A stretch of DNA of 15,981 bases from RUG695 sp050943135 (lineage in GTDB: Bacteria; Planctomycetota; Planctomycetia; Pirellulales; Thermoguttaceae): contig JBMNOP010000026.1 of the NCBI GenBank assembly GCA_050943135.1, positions 1-15,981 on the forward strand, written 5' to 3'. The first letter of the stretch is position 1. Each line of letters starts with the position of its first letter. The translations under genes and the position numbers were made by a program. This document shows positions 1-7,370 of the stretch, piece by piece. The notes under the pieces are model-generated. The model did no database searches and had not been told where the DNA came from. It was given only the letters and a program-made list of their open reading frames with translations.

Positions 1-1
1 G

Positions 2-121
2 TATTTGAAAGAGCTGGAATTCCGTTATAATCACCGTCACGACCCTGACTTATTCGAGCGGTTGGTGGACTACATGTCCGACCTAATACCGACCTACGAT
101 TACGGAGAGGAAGATCAATAG
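2..121 (+). CDS. IS1595-family (ISXO2-like) transposase, C-terminal fragment cut by the window edge
   Basis: The open frame enters from the left edge and ends at TAG 119-121, giving 39 residues. It starts YLKELEFRYNHRHDPDLFE, which matches the end of the ISXO2-like DDE transposase domain of IS1595-family elements: a YL-x-E-F-x-FRYN-x-R block followed by a short tail. The catalytic residues lie outside the window. The last residues (GEEDQ) are acidic and variable. It is partial only because the window starts inside it, so whether the element is intact cannot be told. I could not find the terminal inverted repeat or the target duplication, because the left end is missing. Confidence 0.75.
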   Translation, partial: YLKELEFRYNHRHDPDLFERLVDYMSDLIPTYDYGEEDQ

Positions 122-459
122 TCCGTAACGATGTTATTGGAAGACGTAACATTCTCTACTTTGGGAACTGTTTTTCTTCTCCAAGTTGTTGACAACTTGG
201 AGAAGAAAAACACTCCGATTAATACAAAACAACCCGATGTTTTAGTCCAAACCGTAAGCAATCACCAAAATAAATTTGCGAAAGATTCTTGACACTATCG
301 ATTTTTAGGACTGCTCTCAGGAAATAACACTTTGGCCTTCTGAGTAATCCCAATTGATAGTTTCACGGCGGACTCTTTGAGGATCCGGACCTATGCTTCT
401 CCGAGACCATCGAAGGATCTTCCCTCAAAACCCGGGTTCCCTCCCGGGCAAGCAAAAGC
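122..459. other. Intergenic region between the IS1595-like transposase and the beta-helix gene
   Basis: No convincing gene is present. It holds the remaining right end of the IS element (boundary not visible), the 44-nt palindrome at 169-212, a consensus TTGACA at 289-294 with no acceptable -10 at 16-18 nt, and two short inverted repeats just before the promoter. These are cccggg at 431-436/443-448 and caagc/gcttg at 449-462. The DNA from about 210 to 350 is clearly more AT-rich than the genes on the right. The 97-codon minus-strand ORF here has no recognisable features and was left out. Confidence 0.6.
169..212. repeat. Perfect 44-nt inverted repeat (21-bp arms, 2-nt centre)
   Basis: Positions 169-189 are the exact reverse complement of 192-212, separated only by TG; an RNA copy would form a stem of about 20 bp with a UUGA loop. 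The 5' arm runs TGTTTTTCTTCTCC and the 3' arm ends GGAGAAGAAAAACA. It starts 47 nt after the transposase stop. There is no T-run directly after it on either strand, so it is not a textbook intrinsic terminator. It could be a hairpin near the end of the IS, a bidirectional terminator using the A/T-rich stem ends, or an operator. Confidence 0.75.
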
Positions 460-488
460 TTGTCTTTGAAATAATCGGTTGATATAAT
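460..488 (+). promoter_or_regulatory. Sigma-70-type promoter for the beta-helix gene
   Basis: TTGTCT at 460-465 (4 of 6 matches to TTGACA), a 17-nt spacer, and a perfect TATAAT at 483-488. Transcription would start near 495, about 70 nt before the likely start codon at 564. The caagc-aaaa-gcttg hairpin (449-462) overlaps the -35 box and might be an operator half-site pair; that part is a guess. Confidence 0.5.
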
Positions 489-563
489 CCCTGGCAGGGT
501 TCTGTCCGGAGGGGACACGGACCGGTTTTCGAGACACTTTGAGAAAGATTGATCATTTTAAAA

Positions 564-2741
564 ATGTTTGCGATGAATTCGATCACAAGGCGCCTTATCG
601 CGCTTGGATTTTCTTGGGTTCTTCTCTCCCACTCGGTTTTCGCTCGGGACGACTGGCGGGATTTTATCGGTGAAGAAAAGGTTCGTCTGATCGACACGGT
701 TCGGAGTCTTCCGGCCATGTTCTATGTTTCTCCCGATGGAAACGATGCCTGGTCCGGAAAACTTCCCGCTCCGAACGCCGAAAAGACCGACGGGCCGCTG
801 CGCGGTTTCGACGCGGCCCGGGCGGCGGTGCGTCGAGAGCGTGCCGCCGGAGCGGTCGCGGGAAAACCGATCGTCGTCGATGTTTTACCGGGCGTCTACG
901 ATTTGGATGCCCCCCTTCTGTTCGAGGCTGCCGATTCCGGCACGGCCGATTCGCCCGTGGTCTGGCGCGGGGCAGGGATTGATCCGACGACCGGCGAACC
1001 GAAGACGATTCTTCGTGCGGGAAAAACCGTTTCCGGGGGGCAACCTGTTACCGACGAGACGATTTTGCGGCGGATCAAGCCGGGTGTGCGCGATAAGATT
1101 CTCCGATTTGATCTGAGCGCTCTGGGGGTAACCGATTACGGCGACTACGCAACGATGGATAATCTTGCCGAGCTTTTCCTGAATCAGCAACCGATGACAA
1201 TCGCCCGGTATCCGAACGAAGGGTTTATCAGACTCAAAAAATTCGTGACCGAAGAAAACCCGGTGATAGACCATCGGTCGACCACCGCTTTTAAACTGCC
1301 GAAATTTATTCTCGACGACGATATCTCGGCCTGGACAGCCGAGCCCGACGCCTGGGCTCAGGGATACTGGTGCTGGGACTGGGTGCTGAGTCGTCAGAAG
1401 TTTTCGTATCTCGACCCGCAGACGGGCGTCCTGGAATTGCGGGGGCCTTACCACAAATACGGTTATCGTAAGGGGCAGTACTTCTACGTTTACCATCTCC
1501 TTTGCGAACTCGATCGGCCGGGCGAATTCTATATTGACGGCGATACCGGGATACTTTACTTCTATCCGCCGGAAGAAGTTAAAGACGATAACCTCTTCGT
1601 GACGGTCCATCCGACGGTGATCACGGGAAGCGATCTGAAACATGTCGTTTTTACGGGGTTCGGTCTGGAAGGGTGTCGTAAAACCGCAATGAATCTCAAG
1701 GGGGAAGATCTTGCCGTGATCGGTTGTGTGCTGCGCAACGTCGGTCAGGGCGGAGTGAATCTGGAAGGGAAGAACTCGTTTGTTTTCGGATGTCACCTCT
1801 ACAATCTCGGCGCCTCCGGGATCAGTATCGTCGCGGGGAACCCCCGACGGATCGATCACGGTCGGTCGGCGGCGATCAATAACGACGTTCACGATTATGC
1901 CCGCGTTCAGCGGTGTTACGCGCCGGGGGTCGATTTGAGAGGATGCGGTCTTCTGGCCGCGCATAATCGGATCACCGAAGCGCCCCATAACGCCATCGGG
2001 TTCGGCGGTGTCGAAAACCGGATGGAGTTCAATGAAATCGGGTACGTTTGCCGCGAGTCGAACGATGCCGGCGCCATCTATACCGGACGGACTTGGATTG
2101 ATCGGGGGAACGTGATCAAGAATAATTATTTTCACGATATCGAGGGATTTGAAAAGAAAGGGTGTGTCGGCGTTTATCTCGACGATGAGTTCTCGTCGGC
2201 CGATATCGTCGGAAACCTTTTTGTGAACGTGACCGCCGCCACTTTTATCGGCGGTGGACGCGATAACCGCATTCTTAACAATCTCTATATCGAATGTCAT
2301 CCCGCGATACGGATCGACGGGCGTGGATTGAACTGGCAGTCCGGCGCGGTCGACGACCGGATGGAATCGCTCCGAAAAGACGGAACGGTTGAGGGACTCT
2401 CGGTTGTCTCCGAACCGTTCGCCTCGGCCTATCCCGAAATTCGTAATGTTTTGGAAAGCGAGAATCCCCATGCGCCCGAAGGAAACGTCTTTGCGCGAAA
2501 CATTGTGATCCGAAACGCATGGTATCAGAGCCAGCCGGCACCTTTCGAAGGGGATGATATCTACGATGAAGCCCGCCCCTATGTCGAAATTACCGATAAT
2601 GTGATCGGCGATTACCGCTTACTGATGGCACTCGACCAAGCGCCAACCCCGGAAATTCCGAACACCAAAATCAAGTTCGATCGGATCCCGACCGAACGGA
2701 TCGGCTGTTTCGCGCATCCGGCGGCGATTCAACGGCGGTAG
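564..2741 (+). CDS. Secreted right-handed parallel beta-helix protein, probable glycan-active enzyme
   Basis: A 725-residue protein with an N-terminal signal peptide (roughly 1-27, ...LLSHSVFA|RD), so it is exported. Mature residues 53-65 read FYVSPDGNDAWSG, followed by GPLRGFDAARAAVR, the opening typical of secreted beta-helix glycoside hydrolases and polysaccharide lyases. Around 317-336 is a PGEFYIDGDTGILYFYPP block, then right-handed beta-helix turns from about 350 to 600. Conserved family segments include ESNDAGAIYTGRTW (about 498-511), GVYLDD (about 536-541) and GGGRDN (about 563-568). The overall pattern resembles GH141-like or unclassified planctomycete beta-helix proteins, but I cannot assign a family or substrate. 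The start is uncertain: TTG 549, ATG 564 and ATG 573 are in frame and none has a good ribosome site; all keep the signal peptide. It leads a cluster with a sugar symporter and an oxidoreductase. Confidence 0.8.
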   Translation: MFAMNSITRRLIALGFSWVLLSHSVFARDDWRDFIGEEKVRLIDTVRSLPAMFYVSPDGNDAWSGKLPAPNAEKTDGPLRGFDAARAAVRRERAAGAVAGKPIVVDVLPGVYDLDAPLLFEAADSGTADSPVVWRGAGIDPTTGEPKTILRAGKTVSGGQPVTDETILRRIKPGVRDKILRFDLSALGVTDYGDYATMDNLAELFLNQQPMTIARYPNEGFIRLKKFVTEENPVIDHRSTTAFKLPKFILDDDISAWTAEPDAWAQGYWCWDWVLSRQKFSYLDPQTGVLELRGPYHKYGYRKGQYFYVYHLLCELDRPGEFYIDGDTGILYFYPPEEVKDDNLFVTVHPTVITGSDLKHVVFTGFGLEGCRKTAMNLKGEDLAVIGCVLRNVGQGGVNLEGKNSFVFGCHLYNLGASGISIVAGNPRRIDHGRSAAINNDVHDYARVQRCYAPGVDLRGCGLLAAHNRITEAPHNAIGFGGVENRMEFNEIGYVCRESNDAGAIYTGRTWIDRGNVIKNNYFHDIEGFEKKGCVGVYLDDEFSSADIVGNLFVNVTAATFIGGGRDNRILNNLYIECHPAIRIDGRGLNWQSGAVDDRMESLRKDGTVEGLSVVSEPFASAYPEIRNVLESENPHAPEGNVFARNIVIRNAWYQSQPAPFEGDDIYDEARPYVEITDNVIGDYRLLMALDQAPTPEIPNTKIKFDRIPTERIGCFAHPAAIQRR

Positions 2742-2773
2742 GCTGAAGATCGTCACACGAAAGGAATGTTTGA

Positions 2774-2923
2774 CGAAGTCCGGAACCGATTTCCGTCGAC
2801 GTGGATCAGAACCTTCGGCAAGCCGACGTTTTTGATATGACCGCATTCGGTGCGGTTGCGGGCGACGGGAACGATGATACCGGTTTGAAATTCCACTTTC
2901 GGATCGAACGTTTTCCTCGCTGA
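2774..2923 (+). pseudogene. Decayed N-terminal remnant of a GH28/pectate-lyase-3-like gene
   Basis: An open stretch between two stops in the gap after the beta-helix gene. Residues encoded from about 2825 read DVFDMTAFGAVAGDGNDDT, which matches the highly conserved opening of the pectate-lyase superfamily (GH28 polygalacturonases and Pectate_lyase_3 proteins): 'V-x-x-FGA-x-x-DG-x-x-DDT'. After GLKFHFRIERFPR the frame stops at TGA 2921-2923, where a real member would continue with 'aaiq.al' and several hundred more residues. There is no signal peptide and no good start (GTG 2801 and ATG 2837 are in frame). It is therefore best read as a gene worn down to its most recognisable 50 codons. The family match is from memory of the motif. 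Confidence 0.6.
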
Positions 2924-2977
2924 CCTTGCCGTAACGGTTTTAGCCCAAGAATCGTGTCCCAAAGAAAGGGTTTCTTT

Positions 2978-5479
2978 ATGCGCTTTTTAATTCCCCTTCT
3001 GTTCGCTGTCGGCTTTGCCATCCCGCTTCATGCTCTTGAGTCGACCGCGGTAGACGATGGTTCCGTCTCCGCGCCGATTCTTCTCGGGCGGGTCGGAGCG
3101 TATGCCGGCACGGTGGACGGTGCGTTGGTGACCGCGGGAGGGGTTCAAAACGGCGCGGAGCCCGACGCGATGATCTTGGTTACCGAAACGGGAAAGGATG
3201 GGAACCCCGTTTCGCGACCGGCCGACGCGGTTTTGCCGACCGGTCGGGCTTACGGCGCATCGGTCTCGACGGAGGACGCGTTTTATCTGATCGGCGGGGC
3301 CGAAGGCCCCACCCTTCGCCCTATCGCCGATTGTTGCAAGATTACGCGCGATAAGGGGTCGGGGACCTTGCGCTGCGAACCGGCACCTCCCCTTCCGGTA
3401 CCGATGGTCGGGGCCTCGGCCGGGTATTTGACCGGGGTTATCTACGTCGCGGGAGCCGATGACACAGGCGCGCCGCGCTTTCTGAAGTACGATACCAAAG
3501 CCGCCACTCCCGCCTGGGAAGAGCTTGAACCCTATCCGGGTCCCGGCCGTCTTTTCGCGCCGGGAATGGTTCAGAATATCTCGGCGGGAAAAGCGTTCTT
3601 TCTTTTCGGCGGGATCCGCGCACCGGCACCGAGTTCGCTTTGGAATACCGGTTCGCCCGACGATGATTCCGACGGGGTCGAAATGCTGAGCGACGCCCTC
3701 CTTTATGATTTTCAAACGAAATCGTGGCGGGAACTCGTTAATGCCGATGCCGAACCGTTTGCGGTGACCGGGTCGAGCGCCACATGTAGCGGAACGATCC
3801 ATATTGTTTTTCCCGGAACAGGGGGAATTCTGCCCGCGGGTGCGAGGCTTTCCCCTTCACCCGAAGTACGTGTGTACAACACGATCACCAATAAATATTT
3901 TCTTTACGGCGAGCTTGCCGGGCCACCCGCGGGACAGGGGGCGTTCTGGAACGGACATATCACTCTTCCGCTTTCTTTGGACGACGGGGTGGTACTCTCG
4001 TCGCTGACTCTGGAAGAGCAAACGAATCGACTCAGCAAACTGAATCAGGCGATCATCGTCGCGTATTTCCTTTTCCTGATCGCCGCGAGTCTCTATTTCC
4101 TGGGTCGTATGAAAGGAACCGACGACTTTTTCCGGGGCGGATGCCGGATCCCCTGGTGGGCGCTCGGAATCAGTATTTACGGGACCATCACCAGCGCAAT
4201 CACTTATATCACCGTTCCGGCCAAGAGCTTTATGACGAACTGGTGCTATTTTCTTCTCGCGGTCGGTCCGTTTGTGGCGGTTCCTCTCCTGATCCGGTTC
4301 TATATTCCGAAAATCAGCCGATTCAATTTTACCAGCGCCTATGAGTATCTCGAGTATCGGTTCCACTTCTCGATCCGCATACTCGGAAGTGTTATCTTTA
4401 TCGTTTTCCAGGTGATGCGGATCGCCATCCTCCTTTTCCTTCCTTCGATCGCACTCAACGCGATTACCGGGATCGATATCAAGACCTGTATCATCGGCGT
4501 CGGGGTTGCCGGTATTTTCTGTACCCTTATGGGGGGCTTAGAGATTGTCGTTTGGATTGAAGTCATTCAGATCTTTACTCTTCTGGTCGGCTTTGTTCTG
4601 ACGTTGGTTGTGATGGTCTGGCGGTTCGACGGTTCCTTCTTCGATATGCTTCGGATAGCTTACGCCGACGGAAAGTTCCATCTTTACGACGCGACACCCG
4701 ACTTTCATTTGCCAACGCTATGGGTTGTGTTGATCGCATCGTTTTTCCTCTATATCATCCCTTACGCTTCGGATCAGACGATTCTGCAACGCTATTTTGC
4801 CGGTAAGGATAACAAGGCCCGCAGTCGCGGGGTGTGGATTAGTTTGGGGTTAATGGTCCCGAACCTTCTGCTTCTCTTCCTAGCCGGGACGCTCTTTTAC
4901 GTGTTCTATAAAGAAAACCCGAAAGAGCTTTTGGTGACGATGAACAATAACGACTCGCTGATGCCCTGGTTTTTCGTCAGTCAGTTGCCGAACGGGATTT
5001 CGGGCCTACTCCTTTTGGCGCTCTTTACCTCGGCCATGTCGAGTGTCAGTTCCGGGATCAACGCTATTTCGGCGACCTATACGATCGATTTTCATGAGAG
5101 GATATTCCGATTTTCCCGCGACCACGCGCTTGGTGCGGCCCGCGTGGTTACCCTTGTTTCCGGTGCGTGCGGGGTCCTTTTTGCCTTGGCGATGGCAACC
5201 TGGGATATCGCGTCTCTTTGGGATCAATACAATATGTTCATCGGTTTGGTCTCGAGTAGTTTGGCGGGAATCTTTTTCCTCGGCGTTTTCTGTAAACGGG
5301 CCAATACGCCGGGTACCCTGATCGGTCTGTTCGCCGGTTGCCTGTTACAGTACTACATCGCCAAACATCAGGTGGTACATCTCCTTCTTTATTCCGGAAC
5401 CGGGGTGACGGCAACCTTTTTGATCGGGTGGTTGGCAAGTTACGCTTTTCCGCCGAAAGTCCTTCCGGATCAGTCTTAG
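2978..5479 (+). CDS. Cyclically permuted mutarotase (NanM-like kelch) fused to a sodium:solute symporter
   Basis: An 833-residue two-domain protein. The signal peptide is 1-19 (MRFLIPLLFAVGFAIPLHA). Residues of about 33-335 form a kelch-type beta-propeller with strand blocks AFYLIGGAEG, VIYVAGADD and AFFLFGGIR, like the cyclically permuted mutarotases related to N-acetylneuraminate epimerase. Residues of about 353-825 are a complete SSS-family symporter with roughly 13 membrane helices; SDQTILQRYFA (598-608) and AMSSVSSGINA (686-696, Na+-site region of the core) are characteristic. The propeller would sit in the periplasm, which suits the outward N-terminus of SSS proteins. It should present a sugar anomer to a Na+-coupled uptake path. 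ATG 2978 is chosen over GTG 2954 because AAAGAAAGGG lies 7 nt before it and the signal peptide starts there. Sialic acid is a possible substrate by analogy, but no nan catabolic gene is present. Confidence 0.85.
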   Translation: MRFLIPLLFAVGFAIPLHALESTAVDDGSVSAPILLGRVGAYAGTVDGALVTAGGVQNGAEPDAMILVTETGKDGNPVSRPADAVLPTGRAYGASVSTEDAFYLIGGAEGPTLRPIADCCKITRDKGSGTLRCEPAPPLPVPMVGASAGYLTGVIYVAGADDTGAPRFLKYDTKAATPAWEELEPYPGPGRLFAPGMVQNISAGKAFFLFGGIRAPAPSSLWNTGSPDDDSDGVEMLSDALLYDFQTKSWRELVNADAEPFAVTGSSATCSGTIHIVFPGTGGILPAGARLSPSPEVRVYNTITNKYFLYGELAGPPAGQGAFWNGHITLPLSLDDGVVLSSLTLEEQTNRLSKLNQAIIVAYFLFLIAASLYFLGRMKGTDDFFRGGCRIPWWALGISIYGTITSAITYITVPAKSFMTNWCYFLLAVGPFVAVPLLIRFYIPKISRFNFTSAYEYLEYRFHFSIRILGSVIFIVFQVMRIAILLFLPSIALNAITGIDIKTCIIGVGVAGIFCTLMGGLEIVVWIEVIQIFTLLVGFVLTLVVMVWRFDGSFFDMLRIAYADGKFHLYDATPDFHLPTLWVVLIASFFLYIIPYASDQTILQRYFAGKDNKARSRGVWISLGLMVPNLLLLFLAGTLFYVFYKENPKELLVTMNNNDSLMPWFFVSQLPNGISGLLLLALFTSAMSSVSSGINAISATYTIDFHERIFRFSRDHALGAARVVTLVSGACGVLFALAMATWDIASLWDQYNMFIGLVSSSLAGIFFLGVFCKRANTPGTLIGLFAGCLLQYYIAKHQVVHLLLYSGTGVTATFLIGWLASYAFPPKVLPDQS

Positions 5480-5521
5480 GGGCAAAGGGGTGAGGCACAA
5501 GTTACGCAATCCGAGTTGTGT

Positions 5522-5575
5522 AAAGGAGTTATAATAATGAACCTGTACCACGCTGCGGCAGGGAACAAGAGTTGA
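5522..5575 (+). CDS. 12-codon leader-like micro-ORF with strong ribosome site (ATG 5537)
   Basis: AAAGGAG at 5522-5528 is followed after 8 nt by ATG 5537-5539, and the frame reads MNLYHAAAGNKS then TGA 5573-5575. This is one of the best ribosome-binding sites in the window, yet it opens only a 12-residue peptide, 31 nt before the start of the oxidoreductase gene. A hexamer TATAAT (5530-5535) overlaps the spacer but has no -35 partner at a normal distance. It may be a translated leader peptide, a relic start of a lost gene, or chance. The peptide has no run of a single regulatory amino acid, so a classic attenuator is not obvious. Confidence 0.4.
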   Translation, partial: KGVIIMNLYHAAAGNKS

Positions 5576-5606
5576 GAAAGAAAAGGTTACCGGGAAAGGT
5601 TTGGTG

Positions 5607-6554
5607 ATGAGCAGTTTGGTAAAAGACCCGATGAATATTCGTCTCGGAATGATCGGCATGACCGAGGGGAACGGGCACCCTTATTCTTGGAGCGCGATCT
5701 ACAACAATTACAATAAAGCGCGGATGACCGACGAATGTCCGTTTCCCGGAATTCCCGCCTACTTGAATAAGGTTCCTTCGGACGAGATCGGGATTCCCGG
5801 CGCGAAGGTGACCCACGTTTACTGCGATAAGAAATCGGACGCCGAGCATGTTTCGGCCCTTTCCTTGGTTCCGAACGTGGTCGATAAACCCGAAGAGATG
5901 CTTGGCCAAGTCGACGCGGTCATCATCGGAACCGATATCGGAGGGGAACATGTCGACCGTGCCCGTTTCTTTATCGAAAACAGCGTGCCGCTTCTGATCG
6001 ACAAACCGCTTTGTGACAATCGGGCCGATCTCGATCGGTTCATCGCGTGGGATAAAGACGGCGCAAAATTCATCTCGGCCAGTTCGATGCGGTTTGGTAA
6101 AGAGTTTAAGCCGTATCATCAAAACTATCATGAACTGGGCGAGATGCGTTATATTACCATGACGATGCCCAAAAAGTGGGAGACTTACGGAATCCACGCA
6201 CTCGAAACGATCTATCCGATTGTCGGGCCCGGATTCGTTTCGGTGAAAAATATCGATCCACAGCCGGAGAAGAACCTGGTTCATCTGGTCCACTCGTGCG
6301 GTGCCGACGTATTGATCGCCAATCGAAAAGACATTTTCTGGAGCCGACTGATGCTTGTCGGTAATGCCGGGGAAGCCGAAATCAAGTTCCAAGACAGTTA
6401 CAACTCGTTCCGTGATCTGCAGTGCGCGTTTATCGAGTATCTGCGGACGGGTGTTCGCCCGATCCCTTTTTCCGAAACGGTCGAACTGATGAAACTGGTG
6501 ATCGCCGGGATCGAAAGCGGAAAGCGCGGCGGAGAAAGAATTTTCGTCGAGTGA
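5607..6554 (+). CDS. Gfo/Idh/MocA-family oxidoreductase
   Basis: A 315-residue cytoplasmic protein of the Gfo/Idh/MocA family, NAD(P)-dependent sugar or inositol dehydrogenases. The N-terminal Rossmann region has RLGMIGMTEGNGHPYS (about 12-27), a divergent version of the glycine-rich loop. VDAVIIGTD (102-110) and the signature IDKP (131-134, the family's [ED]KP motif) follow. The C-terminal part carries WETYGIHALE (191-200), where H197 may be the usual active-site histidine. It is slightly short for the family, which usually has 330-400 residues. ATG 5607 is chosen because GGGAAAGG (5592-5599) lies 7 nt upstream; TTG 5601 is too close to it. It follows the symporter by 127 nt in the same direction and most likely acts on the imported sugar or a derivative. 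The exact substrate is unknown. Confidence 0.8.
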   Translation: MSSLVKDPMNIRLGMIGMTEGNGHPYSWSAIYNNYNKARMTDECPFPGIPAYLNKVPSDEIGIPGAKVTHVYCDKKSDAEHVSALSLVPNVVDKPEEMLGQVDAVIIGTDIGGEHVDRARFFIENSVPLLIDKPLCDNRADLDRFIAWDKDGAKFISASSMRFGKEFKPYHQNYHELGEMRYITMTMPKKWETYGIHALETIYPIVGPGFVSVKNIDPQPEKNLVHLVHSCGADVLIANRKDIFWSRLMLVGNAGEAEIKFQDSYNSFRDLQCAFIEYLRTGVRPIPFSETVELMKLVIAGIESGKRGGERIFVE

Positions 6555-6563
6555 TACGGCGTT

Positions 6564-7343
6564 TCAGTCGAAACTTTCCCCATTTGCGGGGCATGCCTGT
6601 TCGGCCGCCCTGCGTTTGGCAAAATAGAGAATCCCGTTTTTCGGTCCGGGTTGTATACTGCATGCCCCGGCGAGCGTGTATCCTTTTTCTGCCCAATCCT
6701 CGGCATCAGCGGTCAGCCGGTTGAGAAGGGTTTCCGTCTTTTTTGTGTAATGATCGATTCCCGCTTTAGAGAGGTCGGGGGGAACAAAGATCTCGGGACT
6801 CGAAATCGTTCGGGCACGGGACCATGGTCGGGGGATCGCAAACATGTCCCATGTCGGTAGGCGGAAGGGGCGTTCGTAACCGATCCCGACCGCGACGATC
6901 GGGATCTGTAACCTCGAAGCCAGATAAACGGATCCCGGCGCCATCTTGCGGCGCGGCCCGCGCGGTCCGTCGGGGGTAATCGTCAGGTGTCGGTTCCCAT
7001 GCCGTTCTTTCATCATTCCGAGAATTGCTCCGGCACCCCCACGGCGGGTTGAACCGCGTACTGTTCCGAACCCGGTGAGGTGAGCGGCCTTTTCGAGGAT
7101 GTCGGCGTCACGATGTTTCGATAGGAGCATCGACAGTCCGCAGTGATGGCGCAGGAAAATGTAGAAGGGGATATACTCGTGCCAGAAGATGTAAAGCCGA
7201 TTGCGGCGGTCGTCGGGAAATGCCGGATCGACACCCGGATCATAATAGGCGACTTGGTAGTCGAGCGTGCTCATCCAGACGTTAATCAGGTCGCGGCCGA
7301 AAACACCGAGCGCACCCAAAAGAAAATCGGGCATTTTCTTCAT
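6564..7343 (-). CDS. DUF374 lysophospholipid acyltransferase-like protein
   Basis: A 259-residue protein of the DUF374 branch of the lysophospholipid acyltransferase superfamily. Visible motifs are LSKHRDADIL (about 74-83, the HX4D-like catalytic motif 'S-x-H-x-D-x-x'), TVRGSTRRGG (94-103) and TPDGPRGPRR (123-132, the glycerolipid-acceptor loop), then WDMFAIPRPWSR (165-176). The family is thought to transfer acyl groups to lipid or lipid A-type acceptors at the inner membrane. An amphipathic N-terminus (FLLGALGVFGRDLI) could bind the membrane. ATG 7343 has GGAG at 7351-7354 (minus strand) with a 7-nt spacer. It is the last gene of the metK operon, 27 nt behind its neighbour, and its 3' end faces the oxidoreductase gene with only 9 nt between stops. 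The C-terminal 30 residues look family-unspecific. Confidence 0.85.
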   Translation of the reverse strand: MKKMPDFLLGALGVFGRDLINVWMSTLDYQVAYYDPGVDPAFPDDRRNRLYIFWHEYIPFYIFLRHHCGLSMLLSKHRDADILEKAAHLTGFGTVRGSTRRGGAGAILGMMKERHGNRHLTITPDGPRGPRRKMAPGSVYLASRLQIPIVAVGIGYERPFRLPTWDMFAIPRPWSRARTISSPEIFVPPDLSKAGIDHYTKKTETLLNRLTADAEDWAEKGYTLAGACSIQPGPKNGILYFAKRRAAEQACPANGESFD

Positions 7344-7370
7344 CGTTCGACTCCGTAAATCTTCTTCTTC

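Noticed and set aside
289..317. TTGACA at 289-294 as a second promoter
   Set aside because: The hexamer 17 nt downstream (TGCTCT) and its neighbours at 16 and 18 nt are very poor -10 matches.
885..2471. A 528-codon open frame on the minus strand inside the beta-helix gene
   Set aside because: It is the mirror of a real gene in GC-rich DNA; the translation has no domain or signal, while the + frame has a signal peptide and conserved motifs.
5530..5535. TATAAT before the oxidoreductase as a promoter
   Set aside because: There is no -35-like hexamer at 15-19 nt, and the bases form the spacer of the micro-ORF ribosome site.
5529..6392. A 287-codon minus-strand frame opposite the oxidoreductase
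   Set aside because: It is antisense to a clear Gfo/Idh/MocA protein and has no motif of its own.
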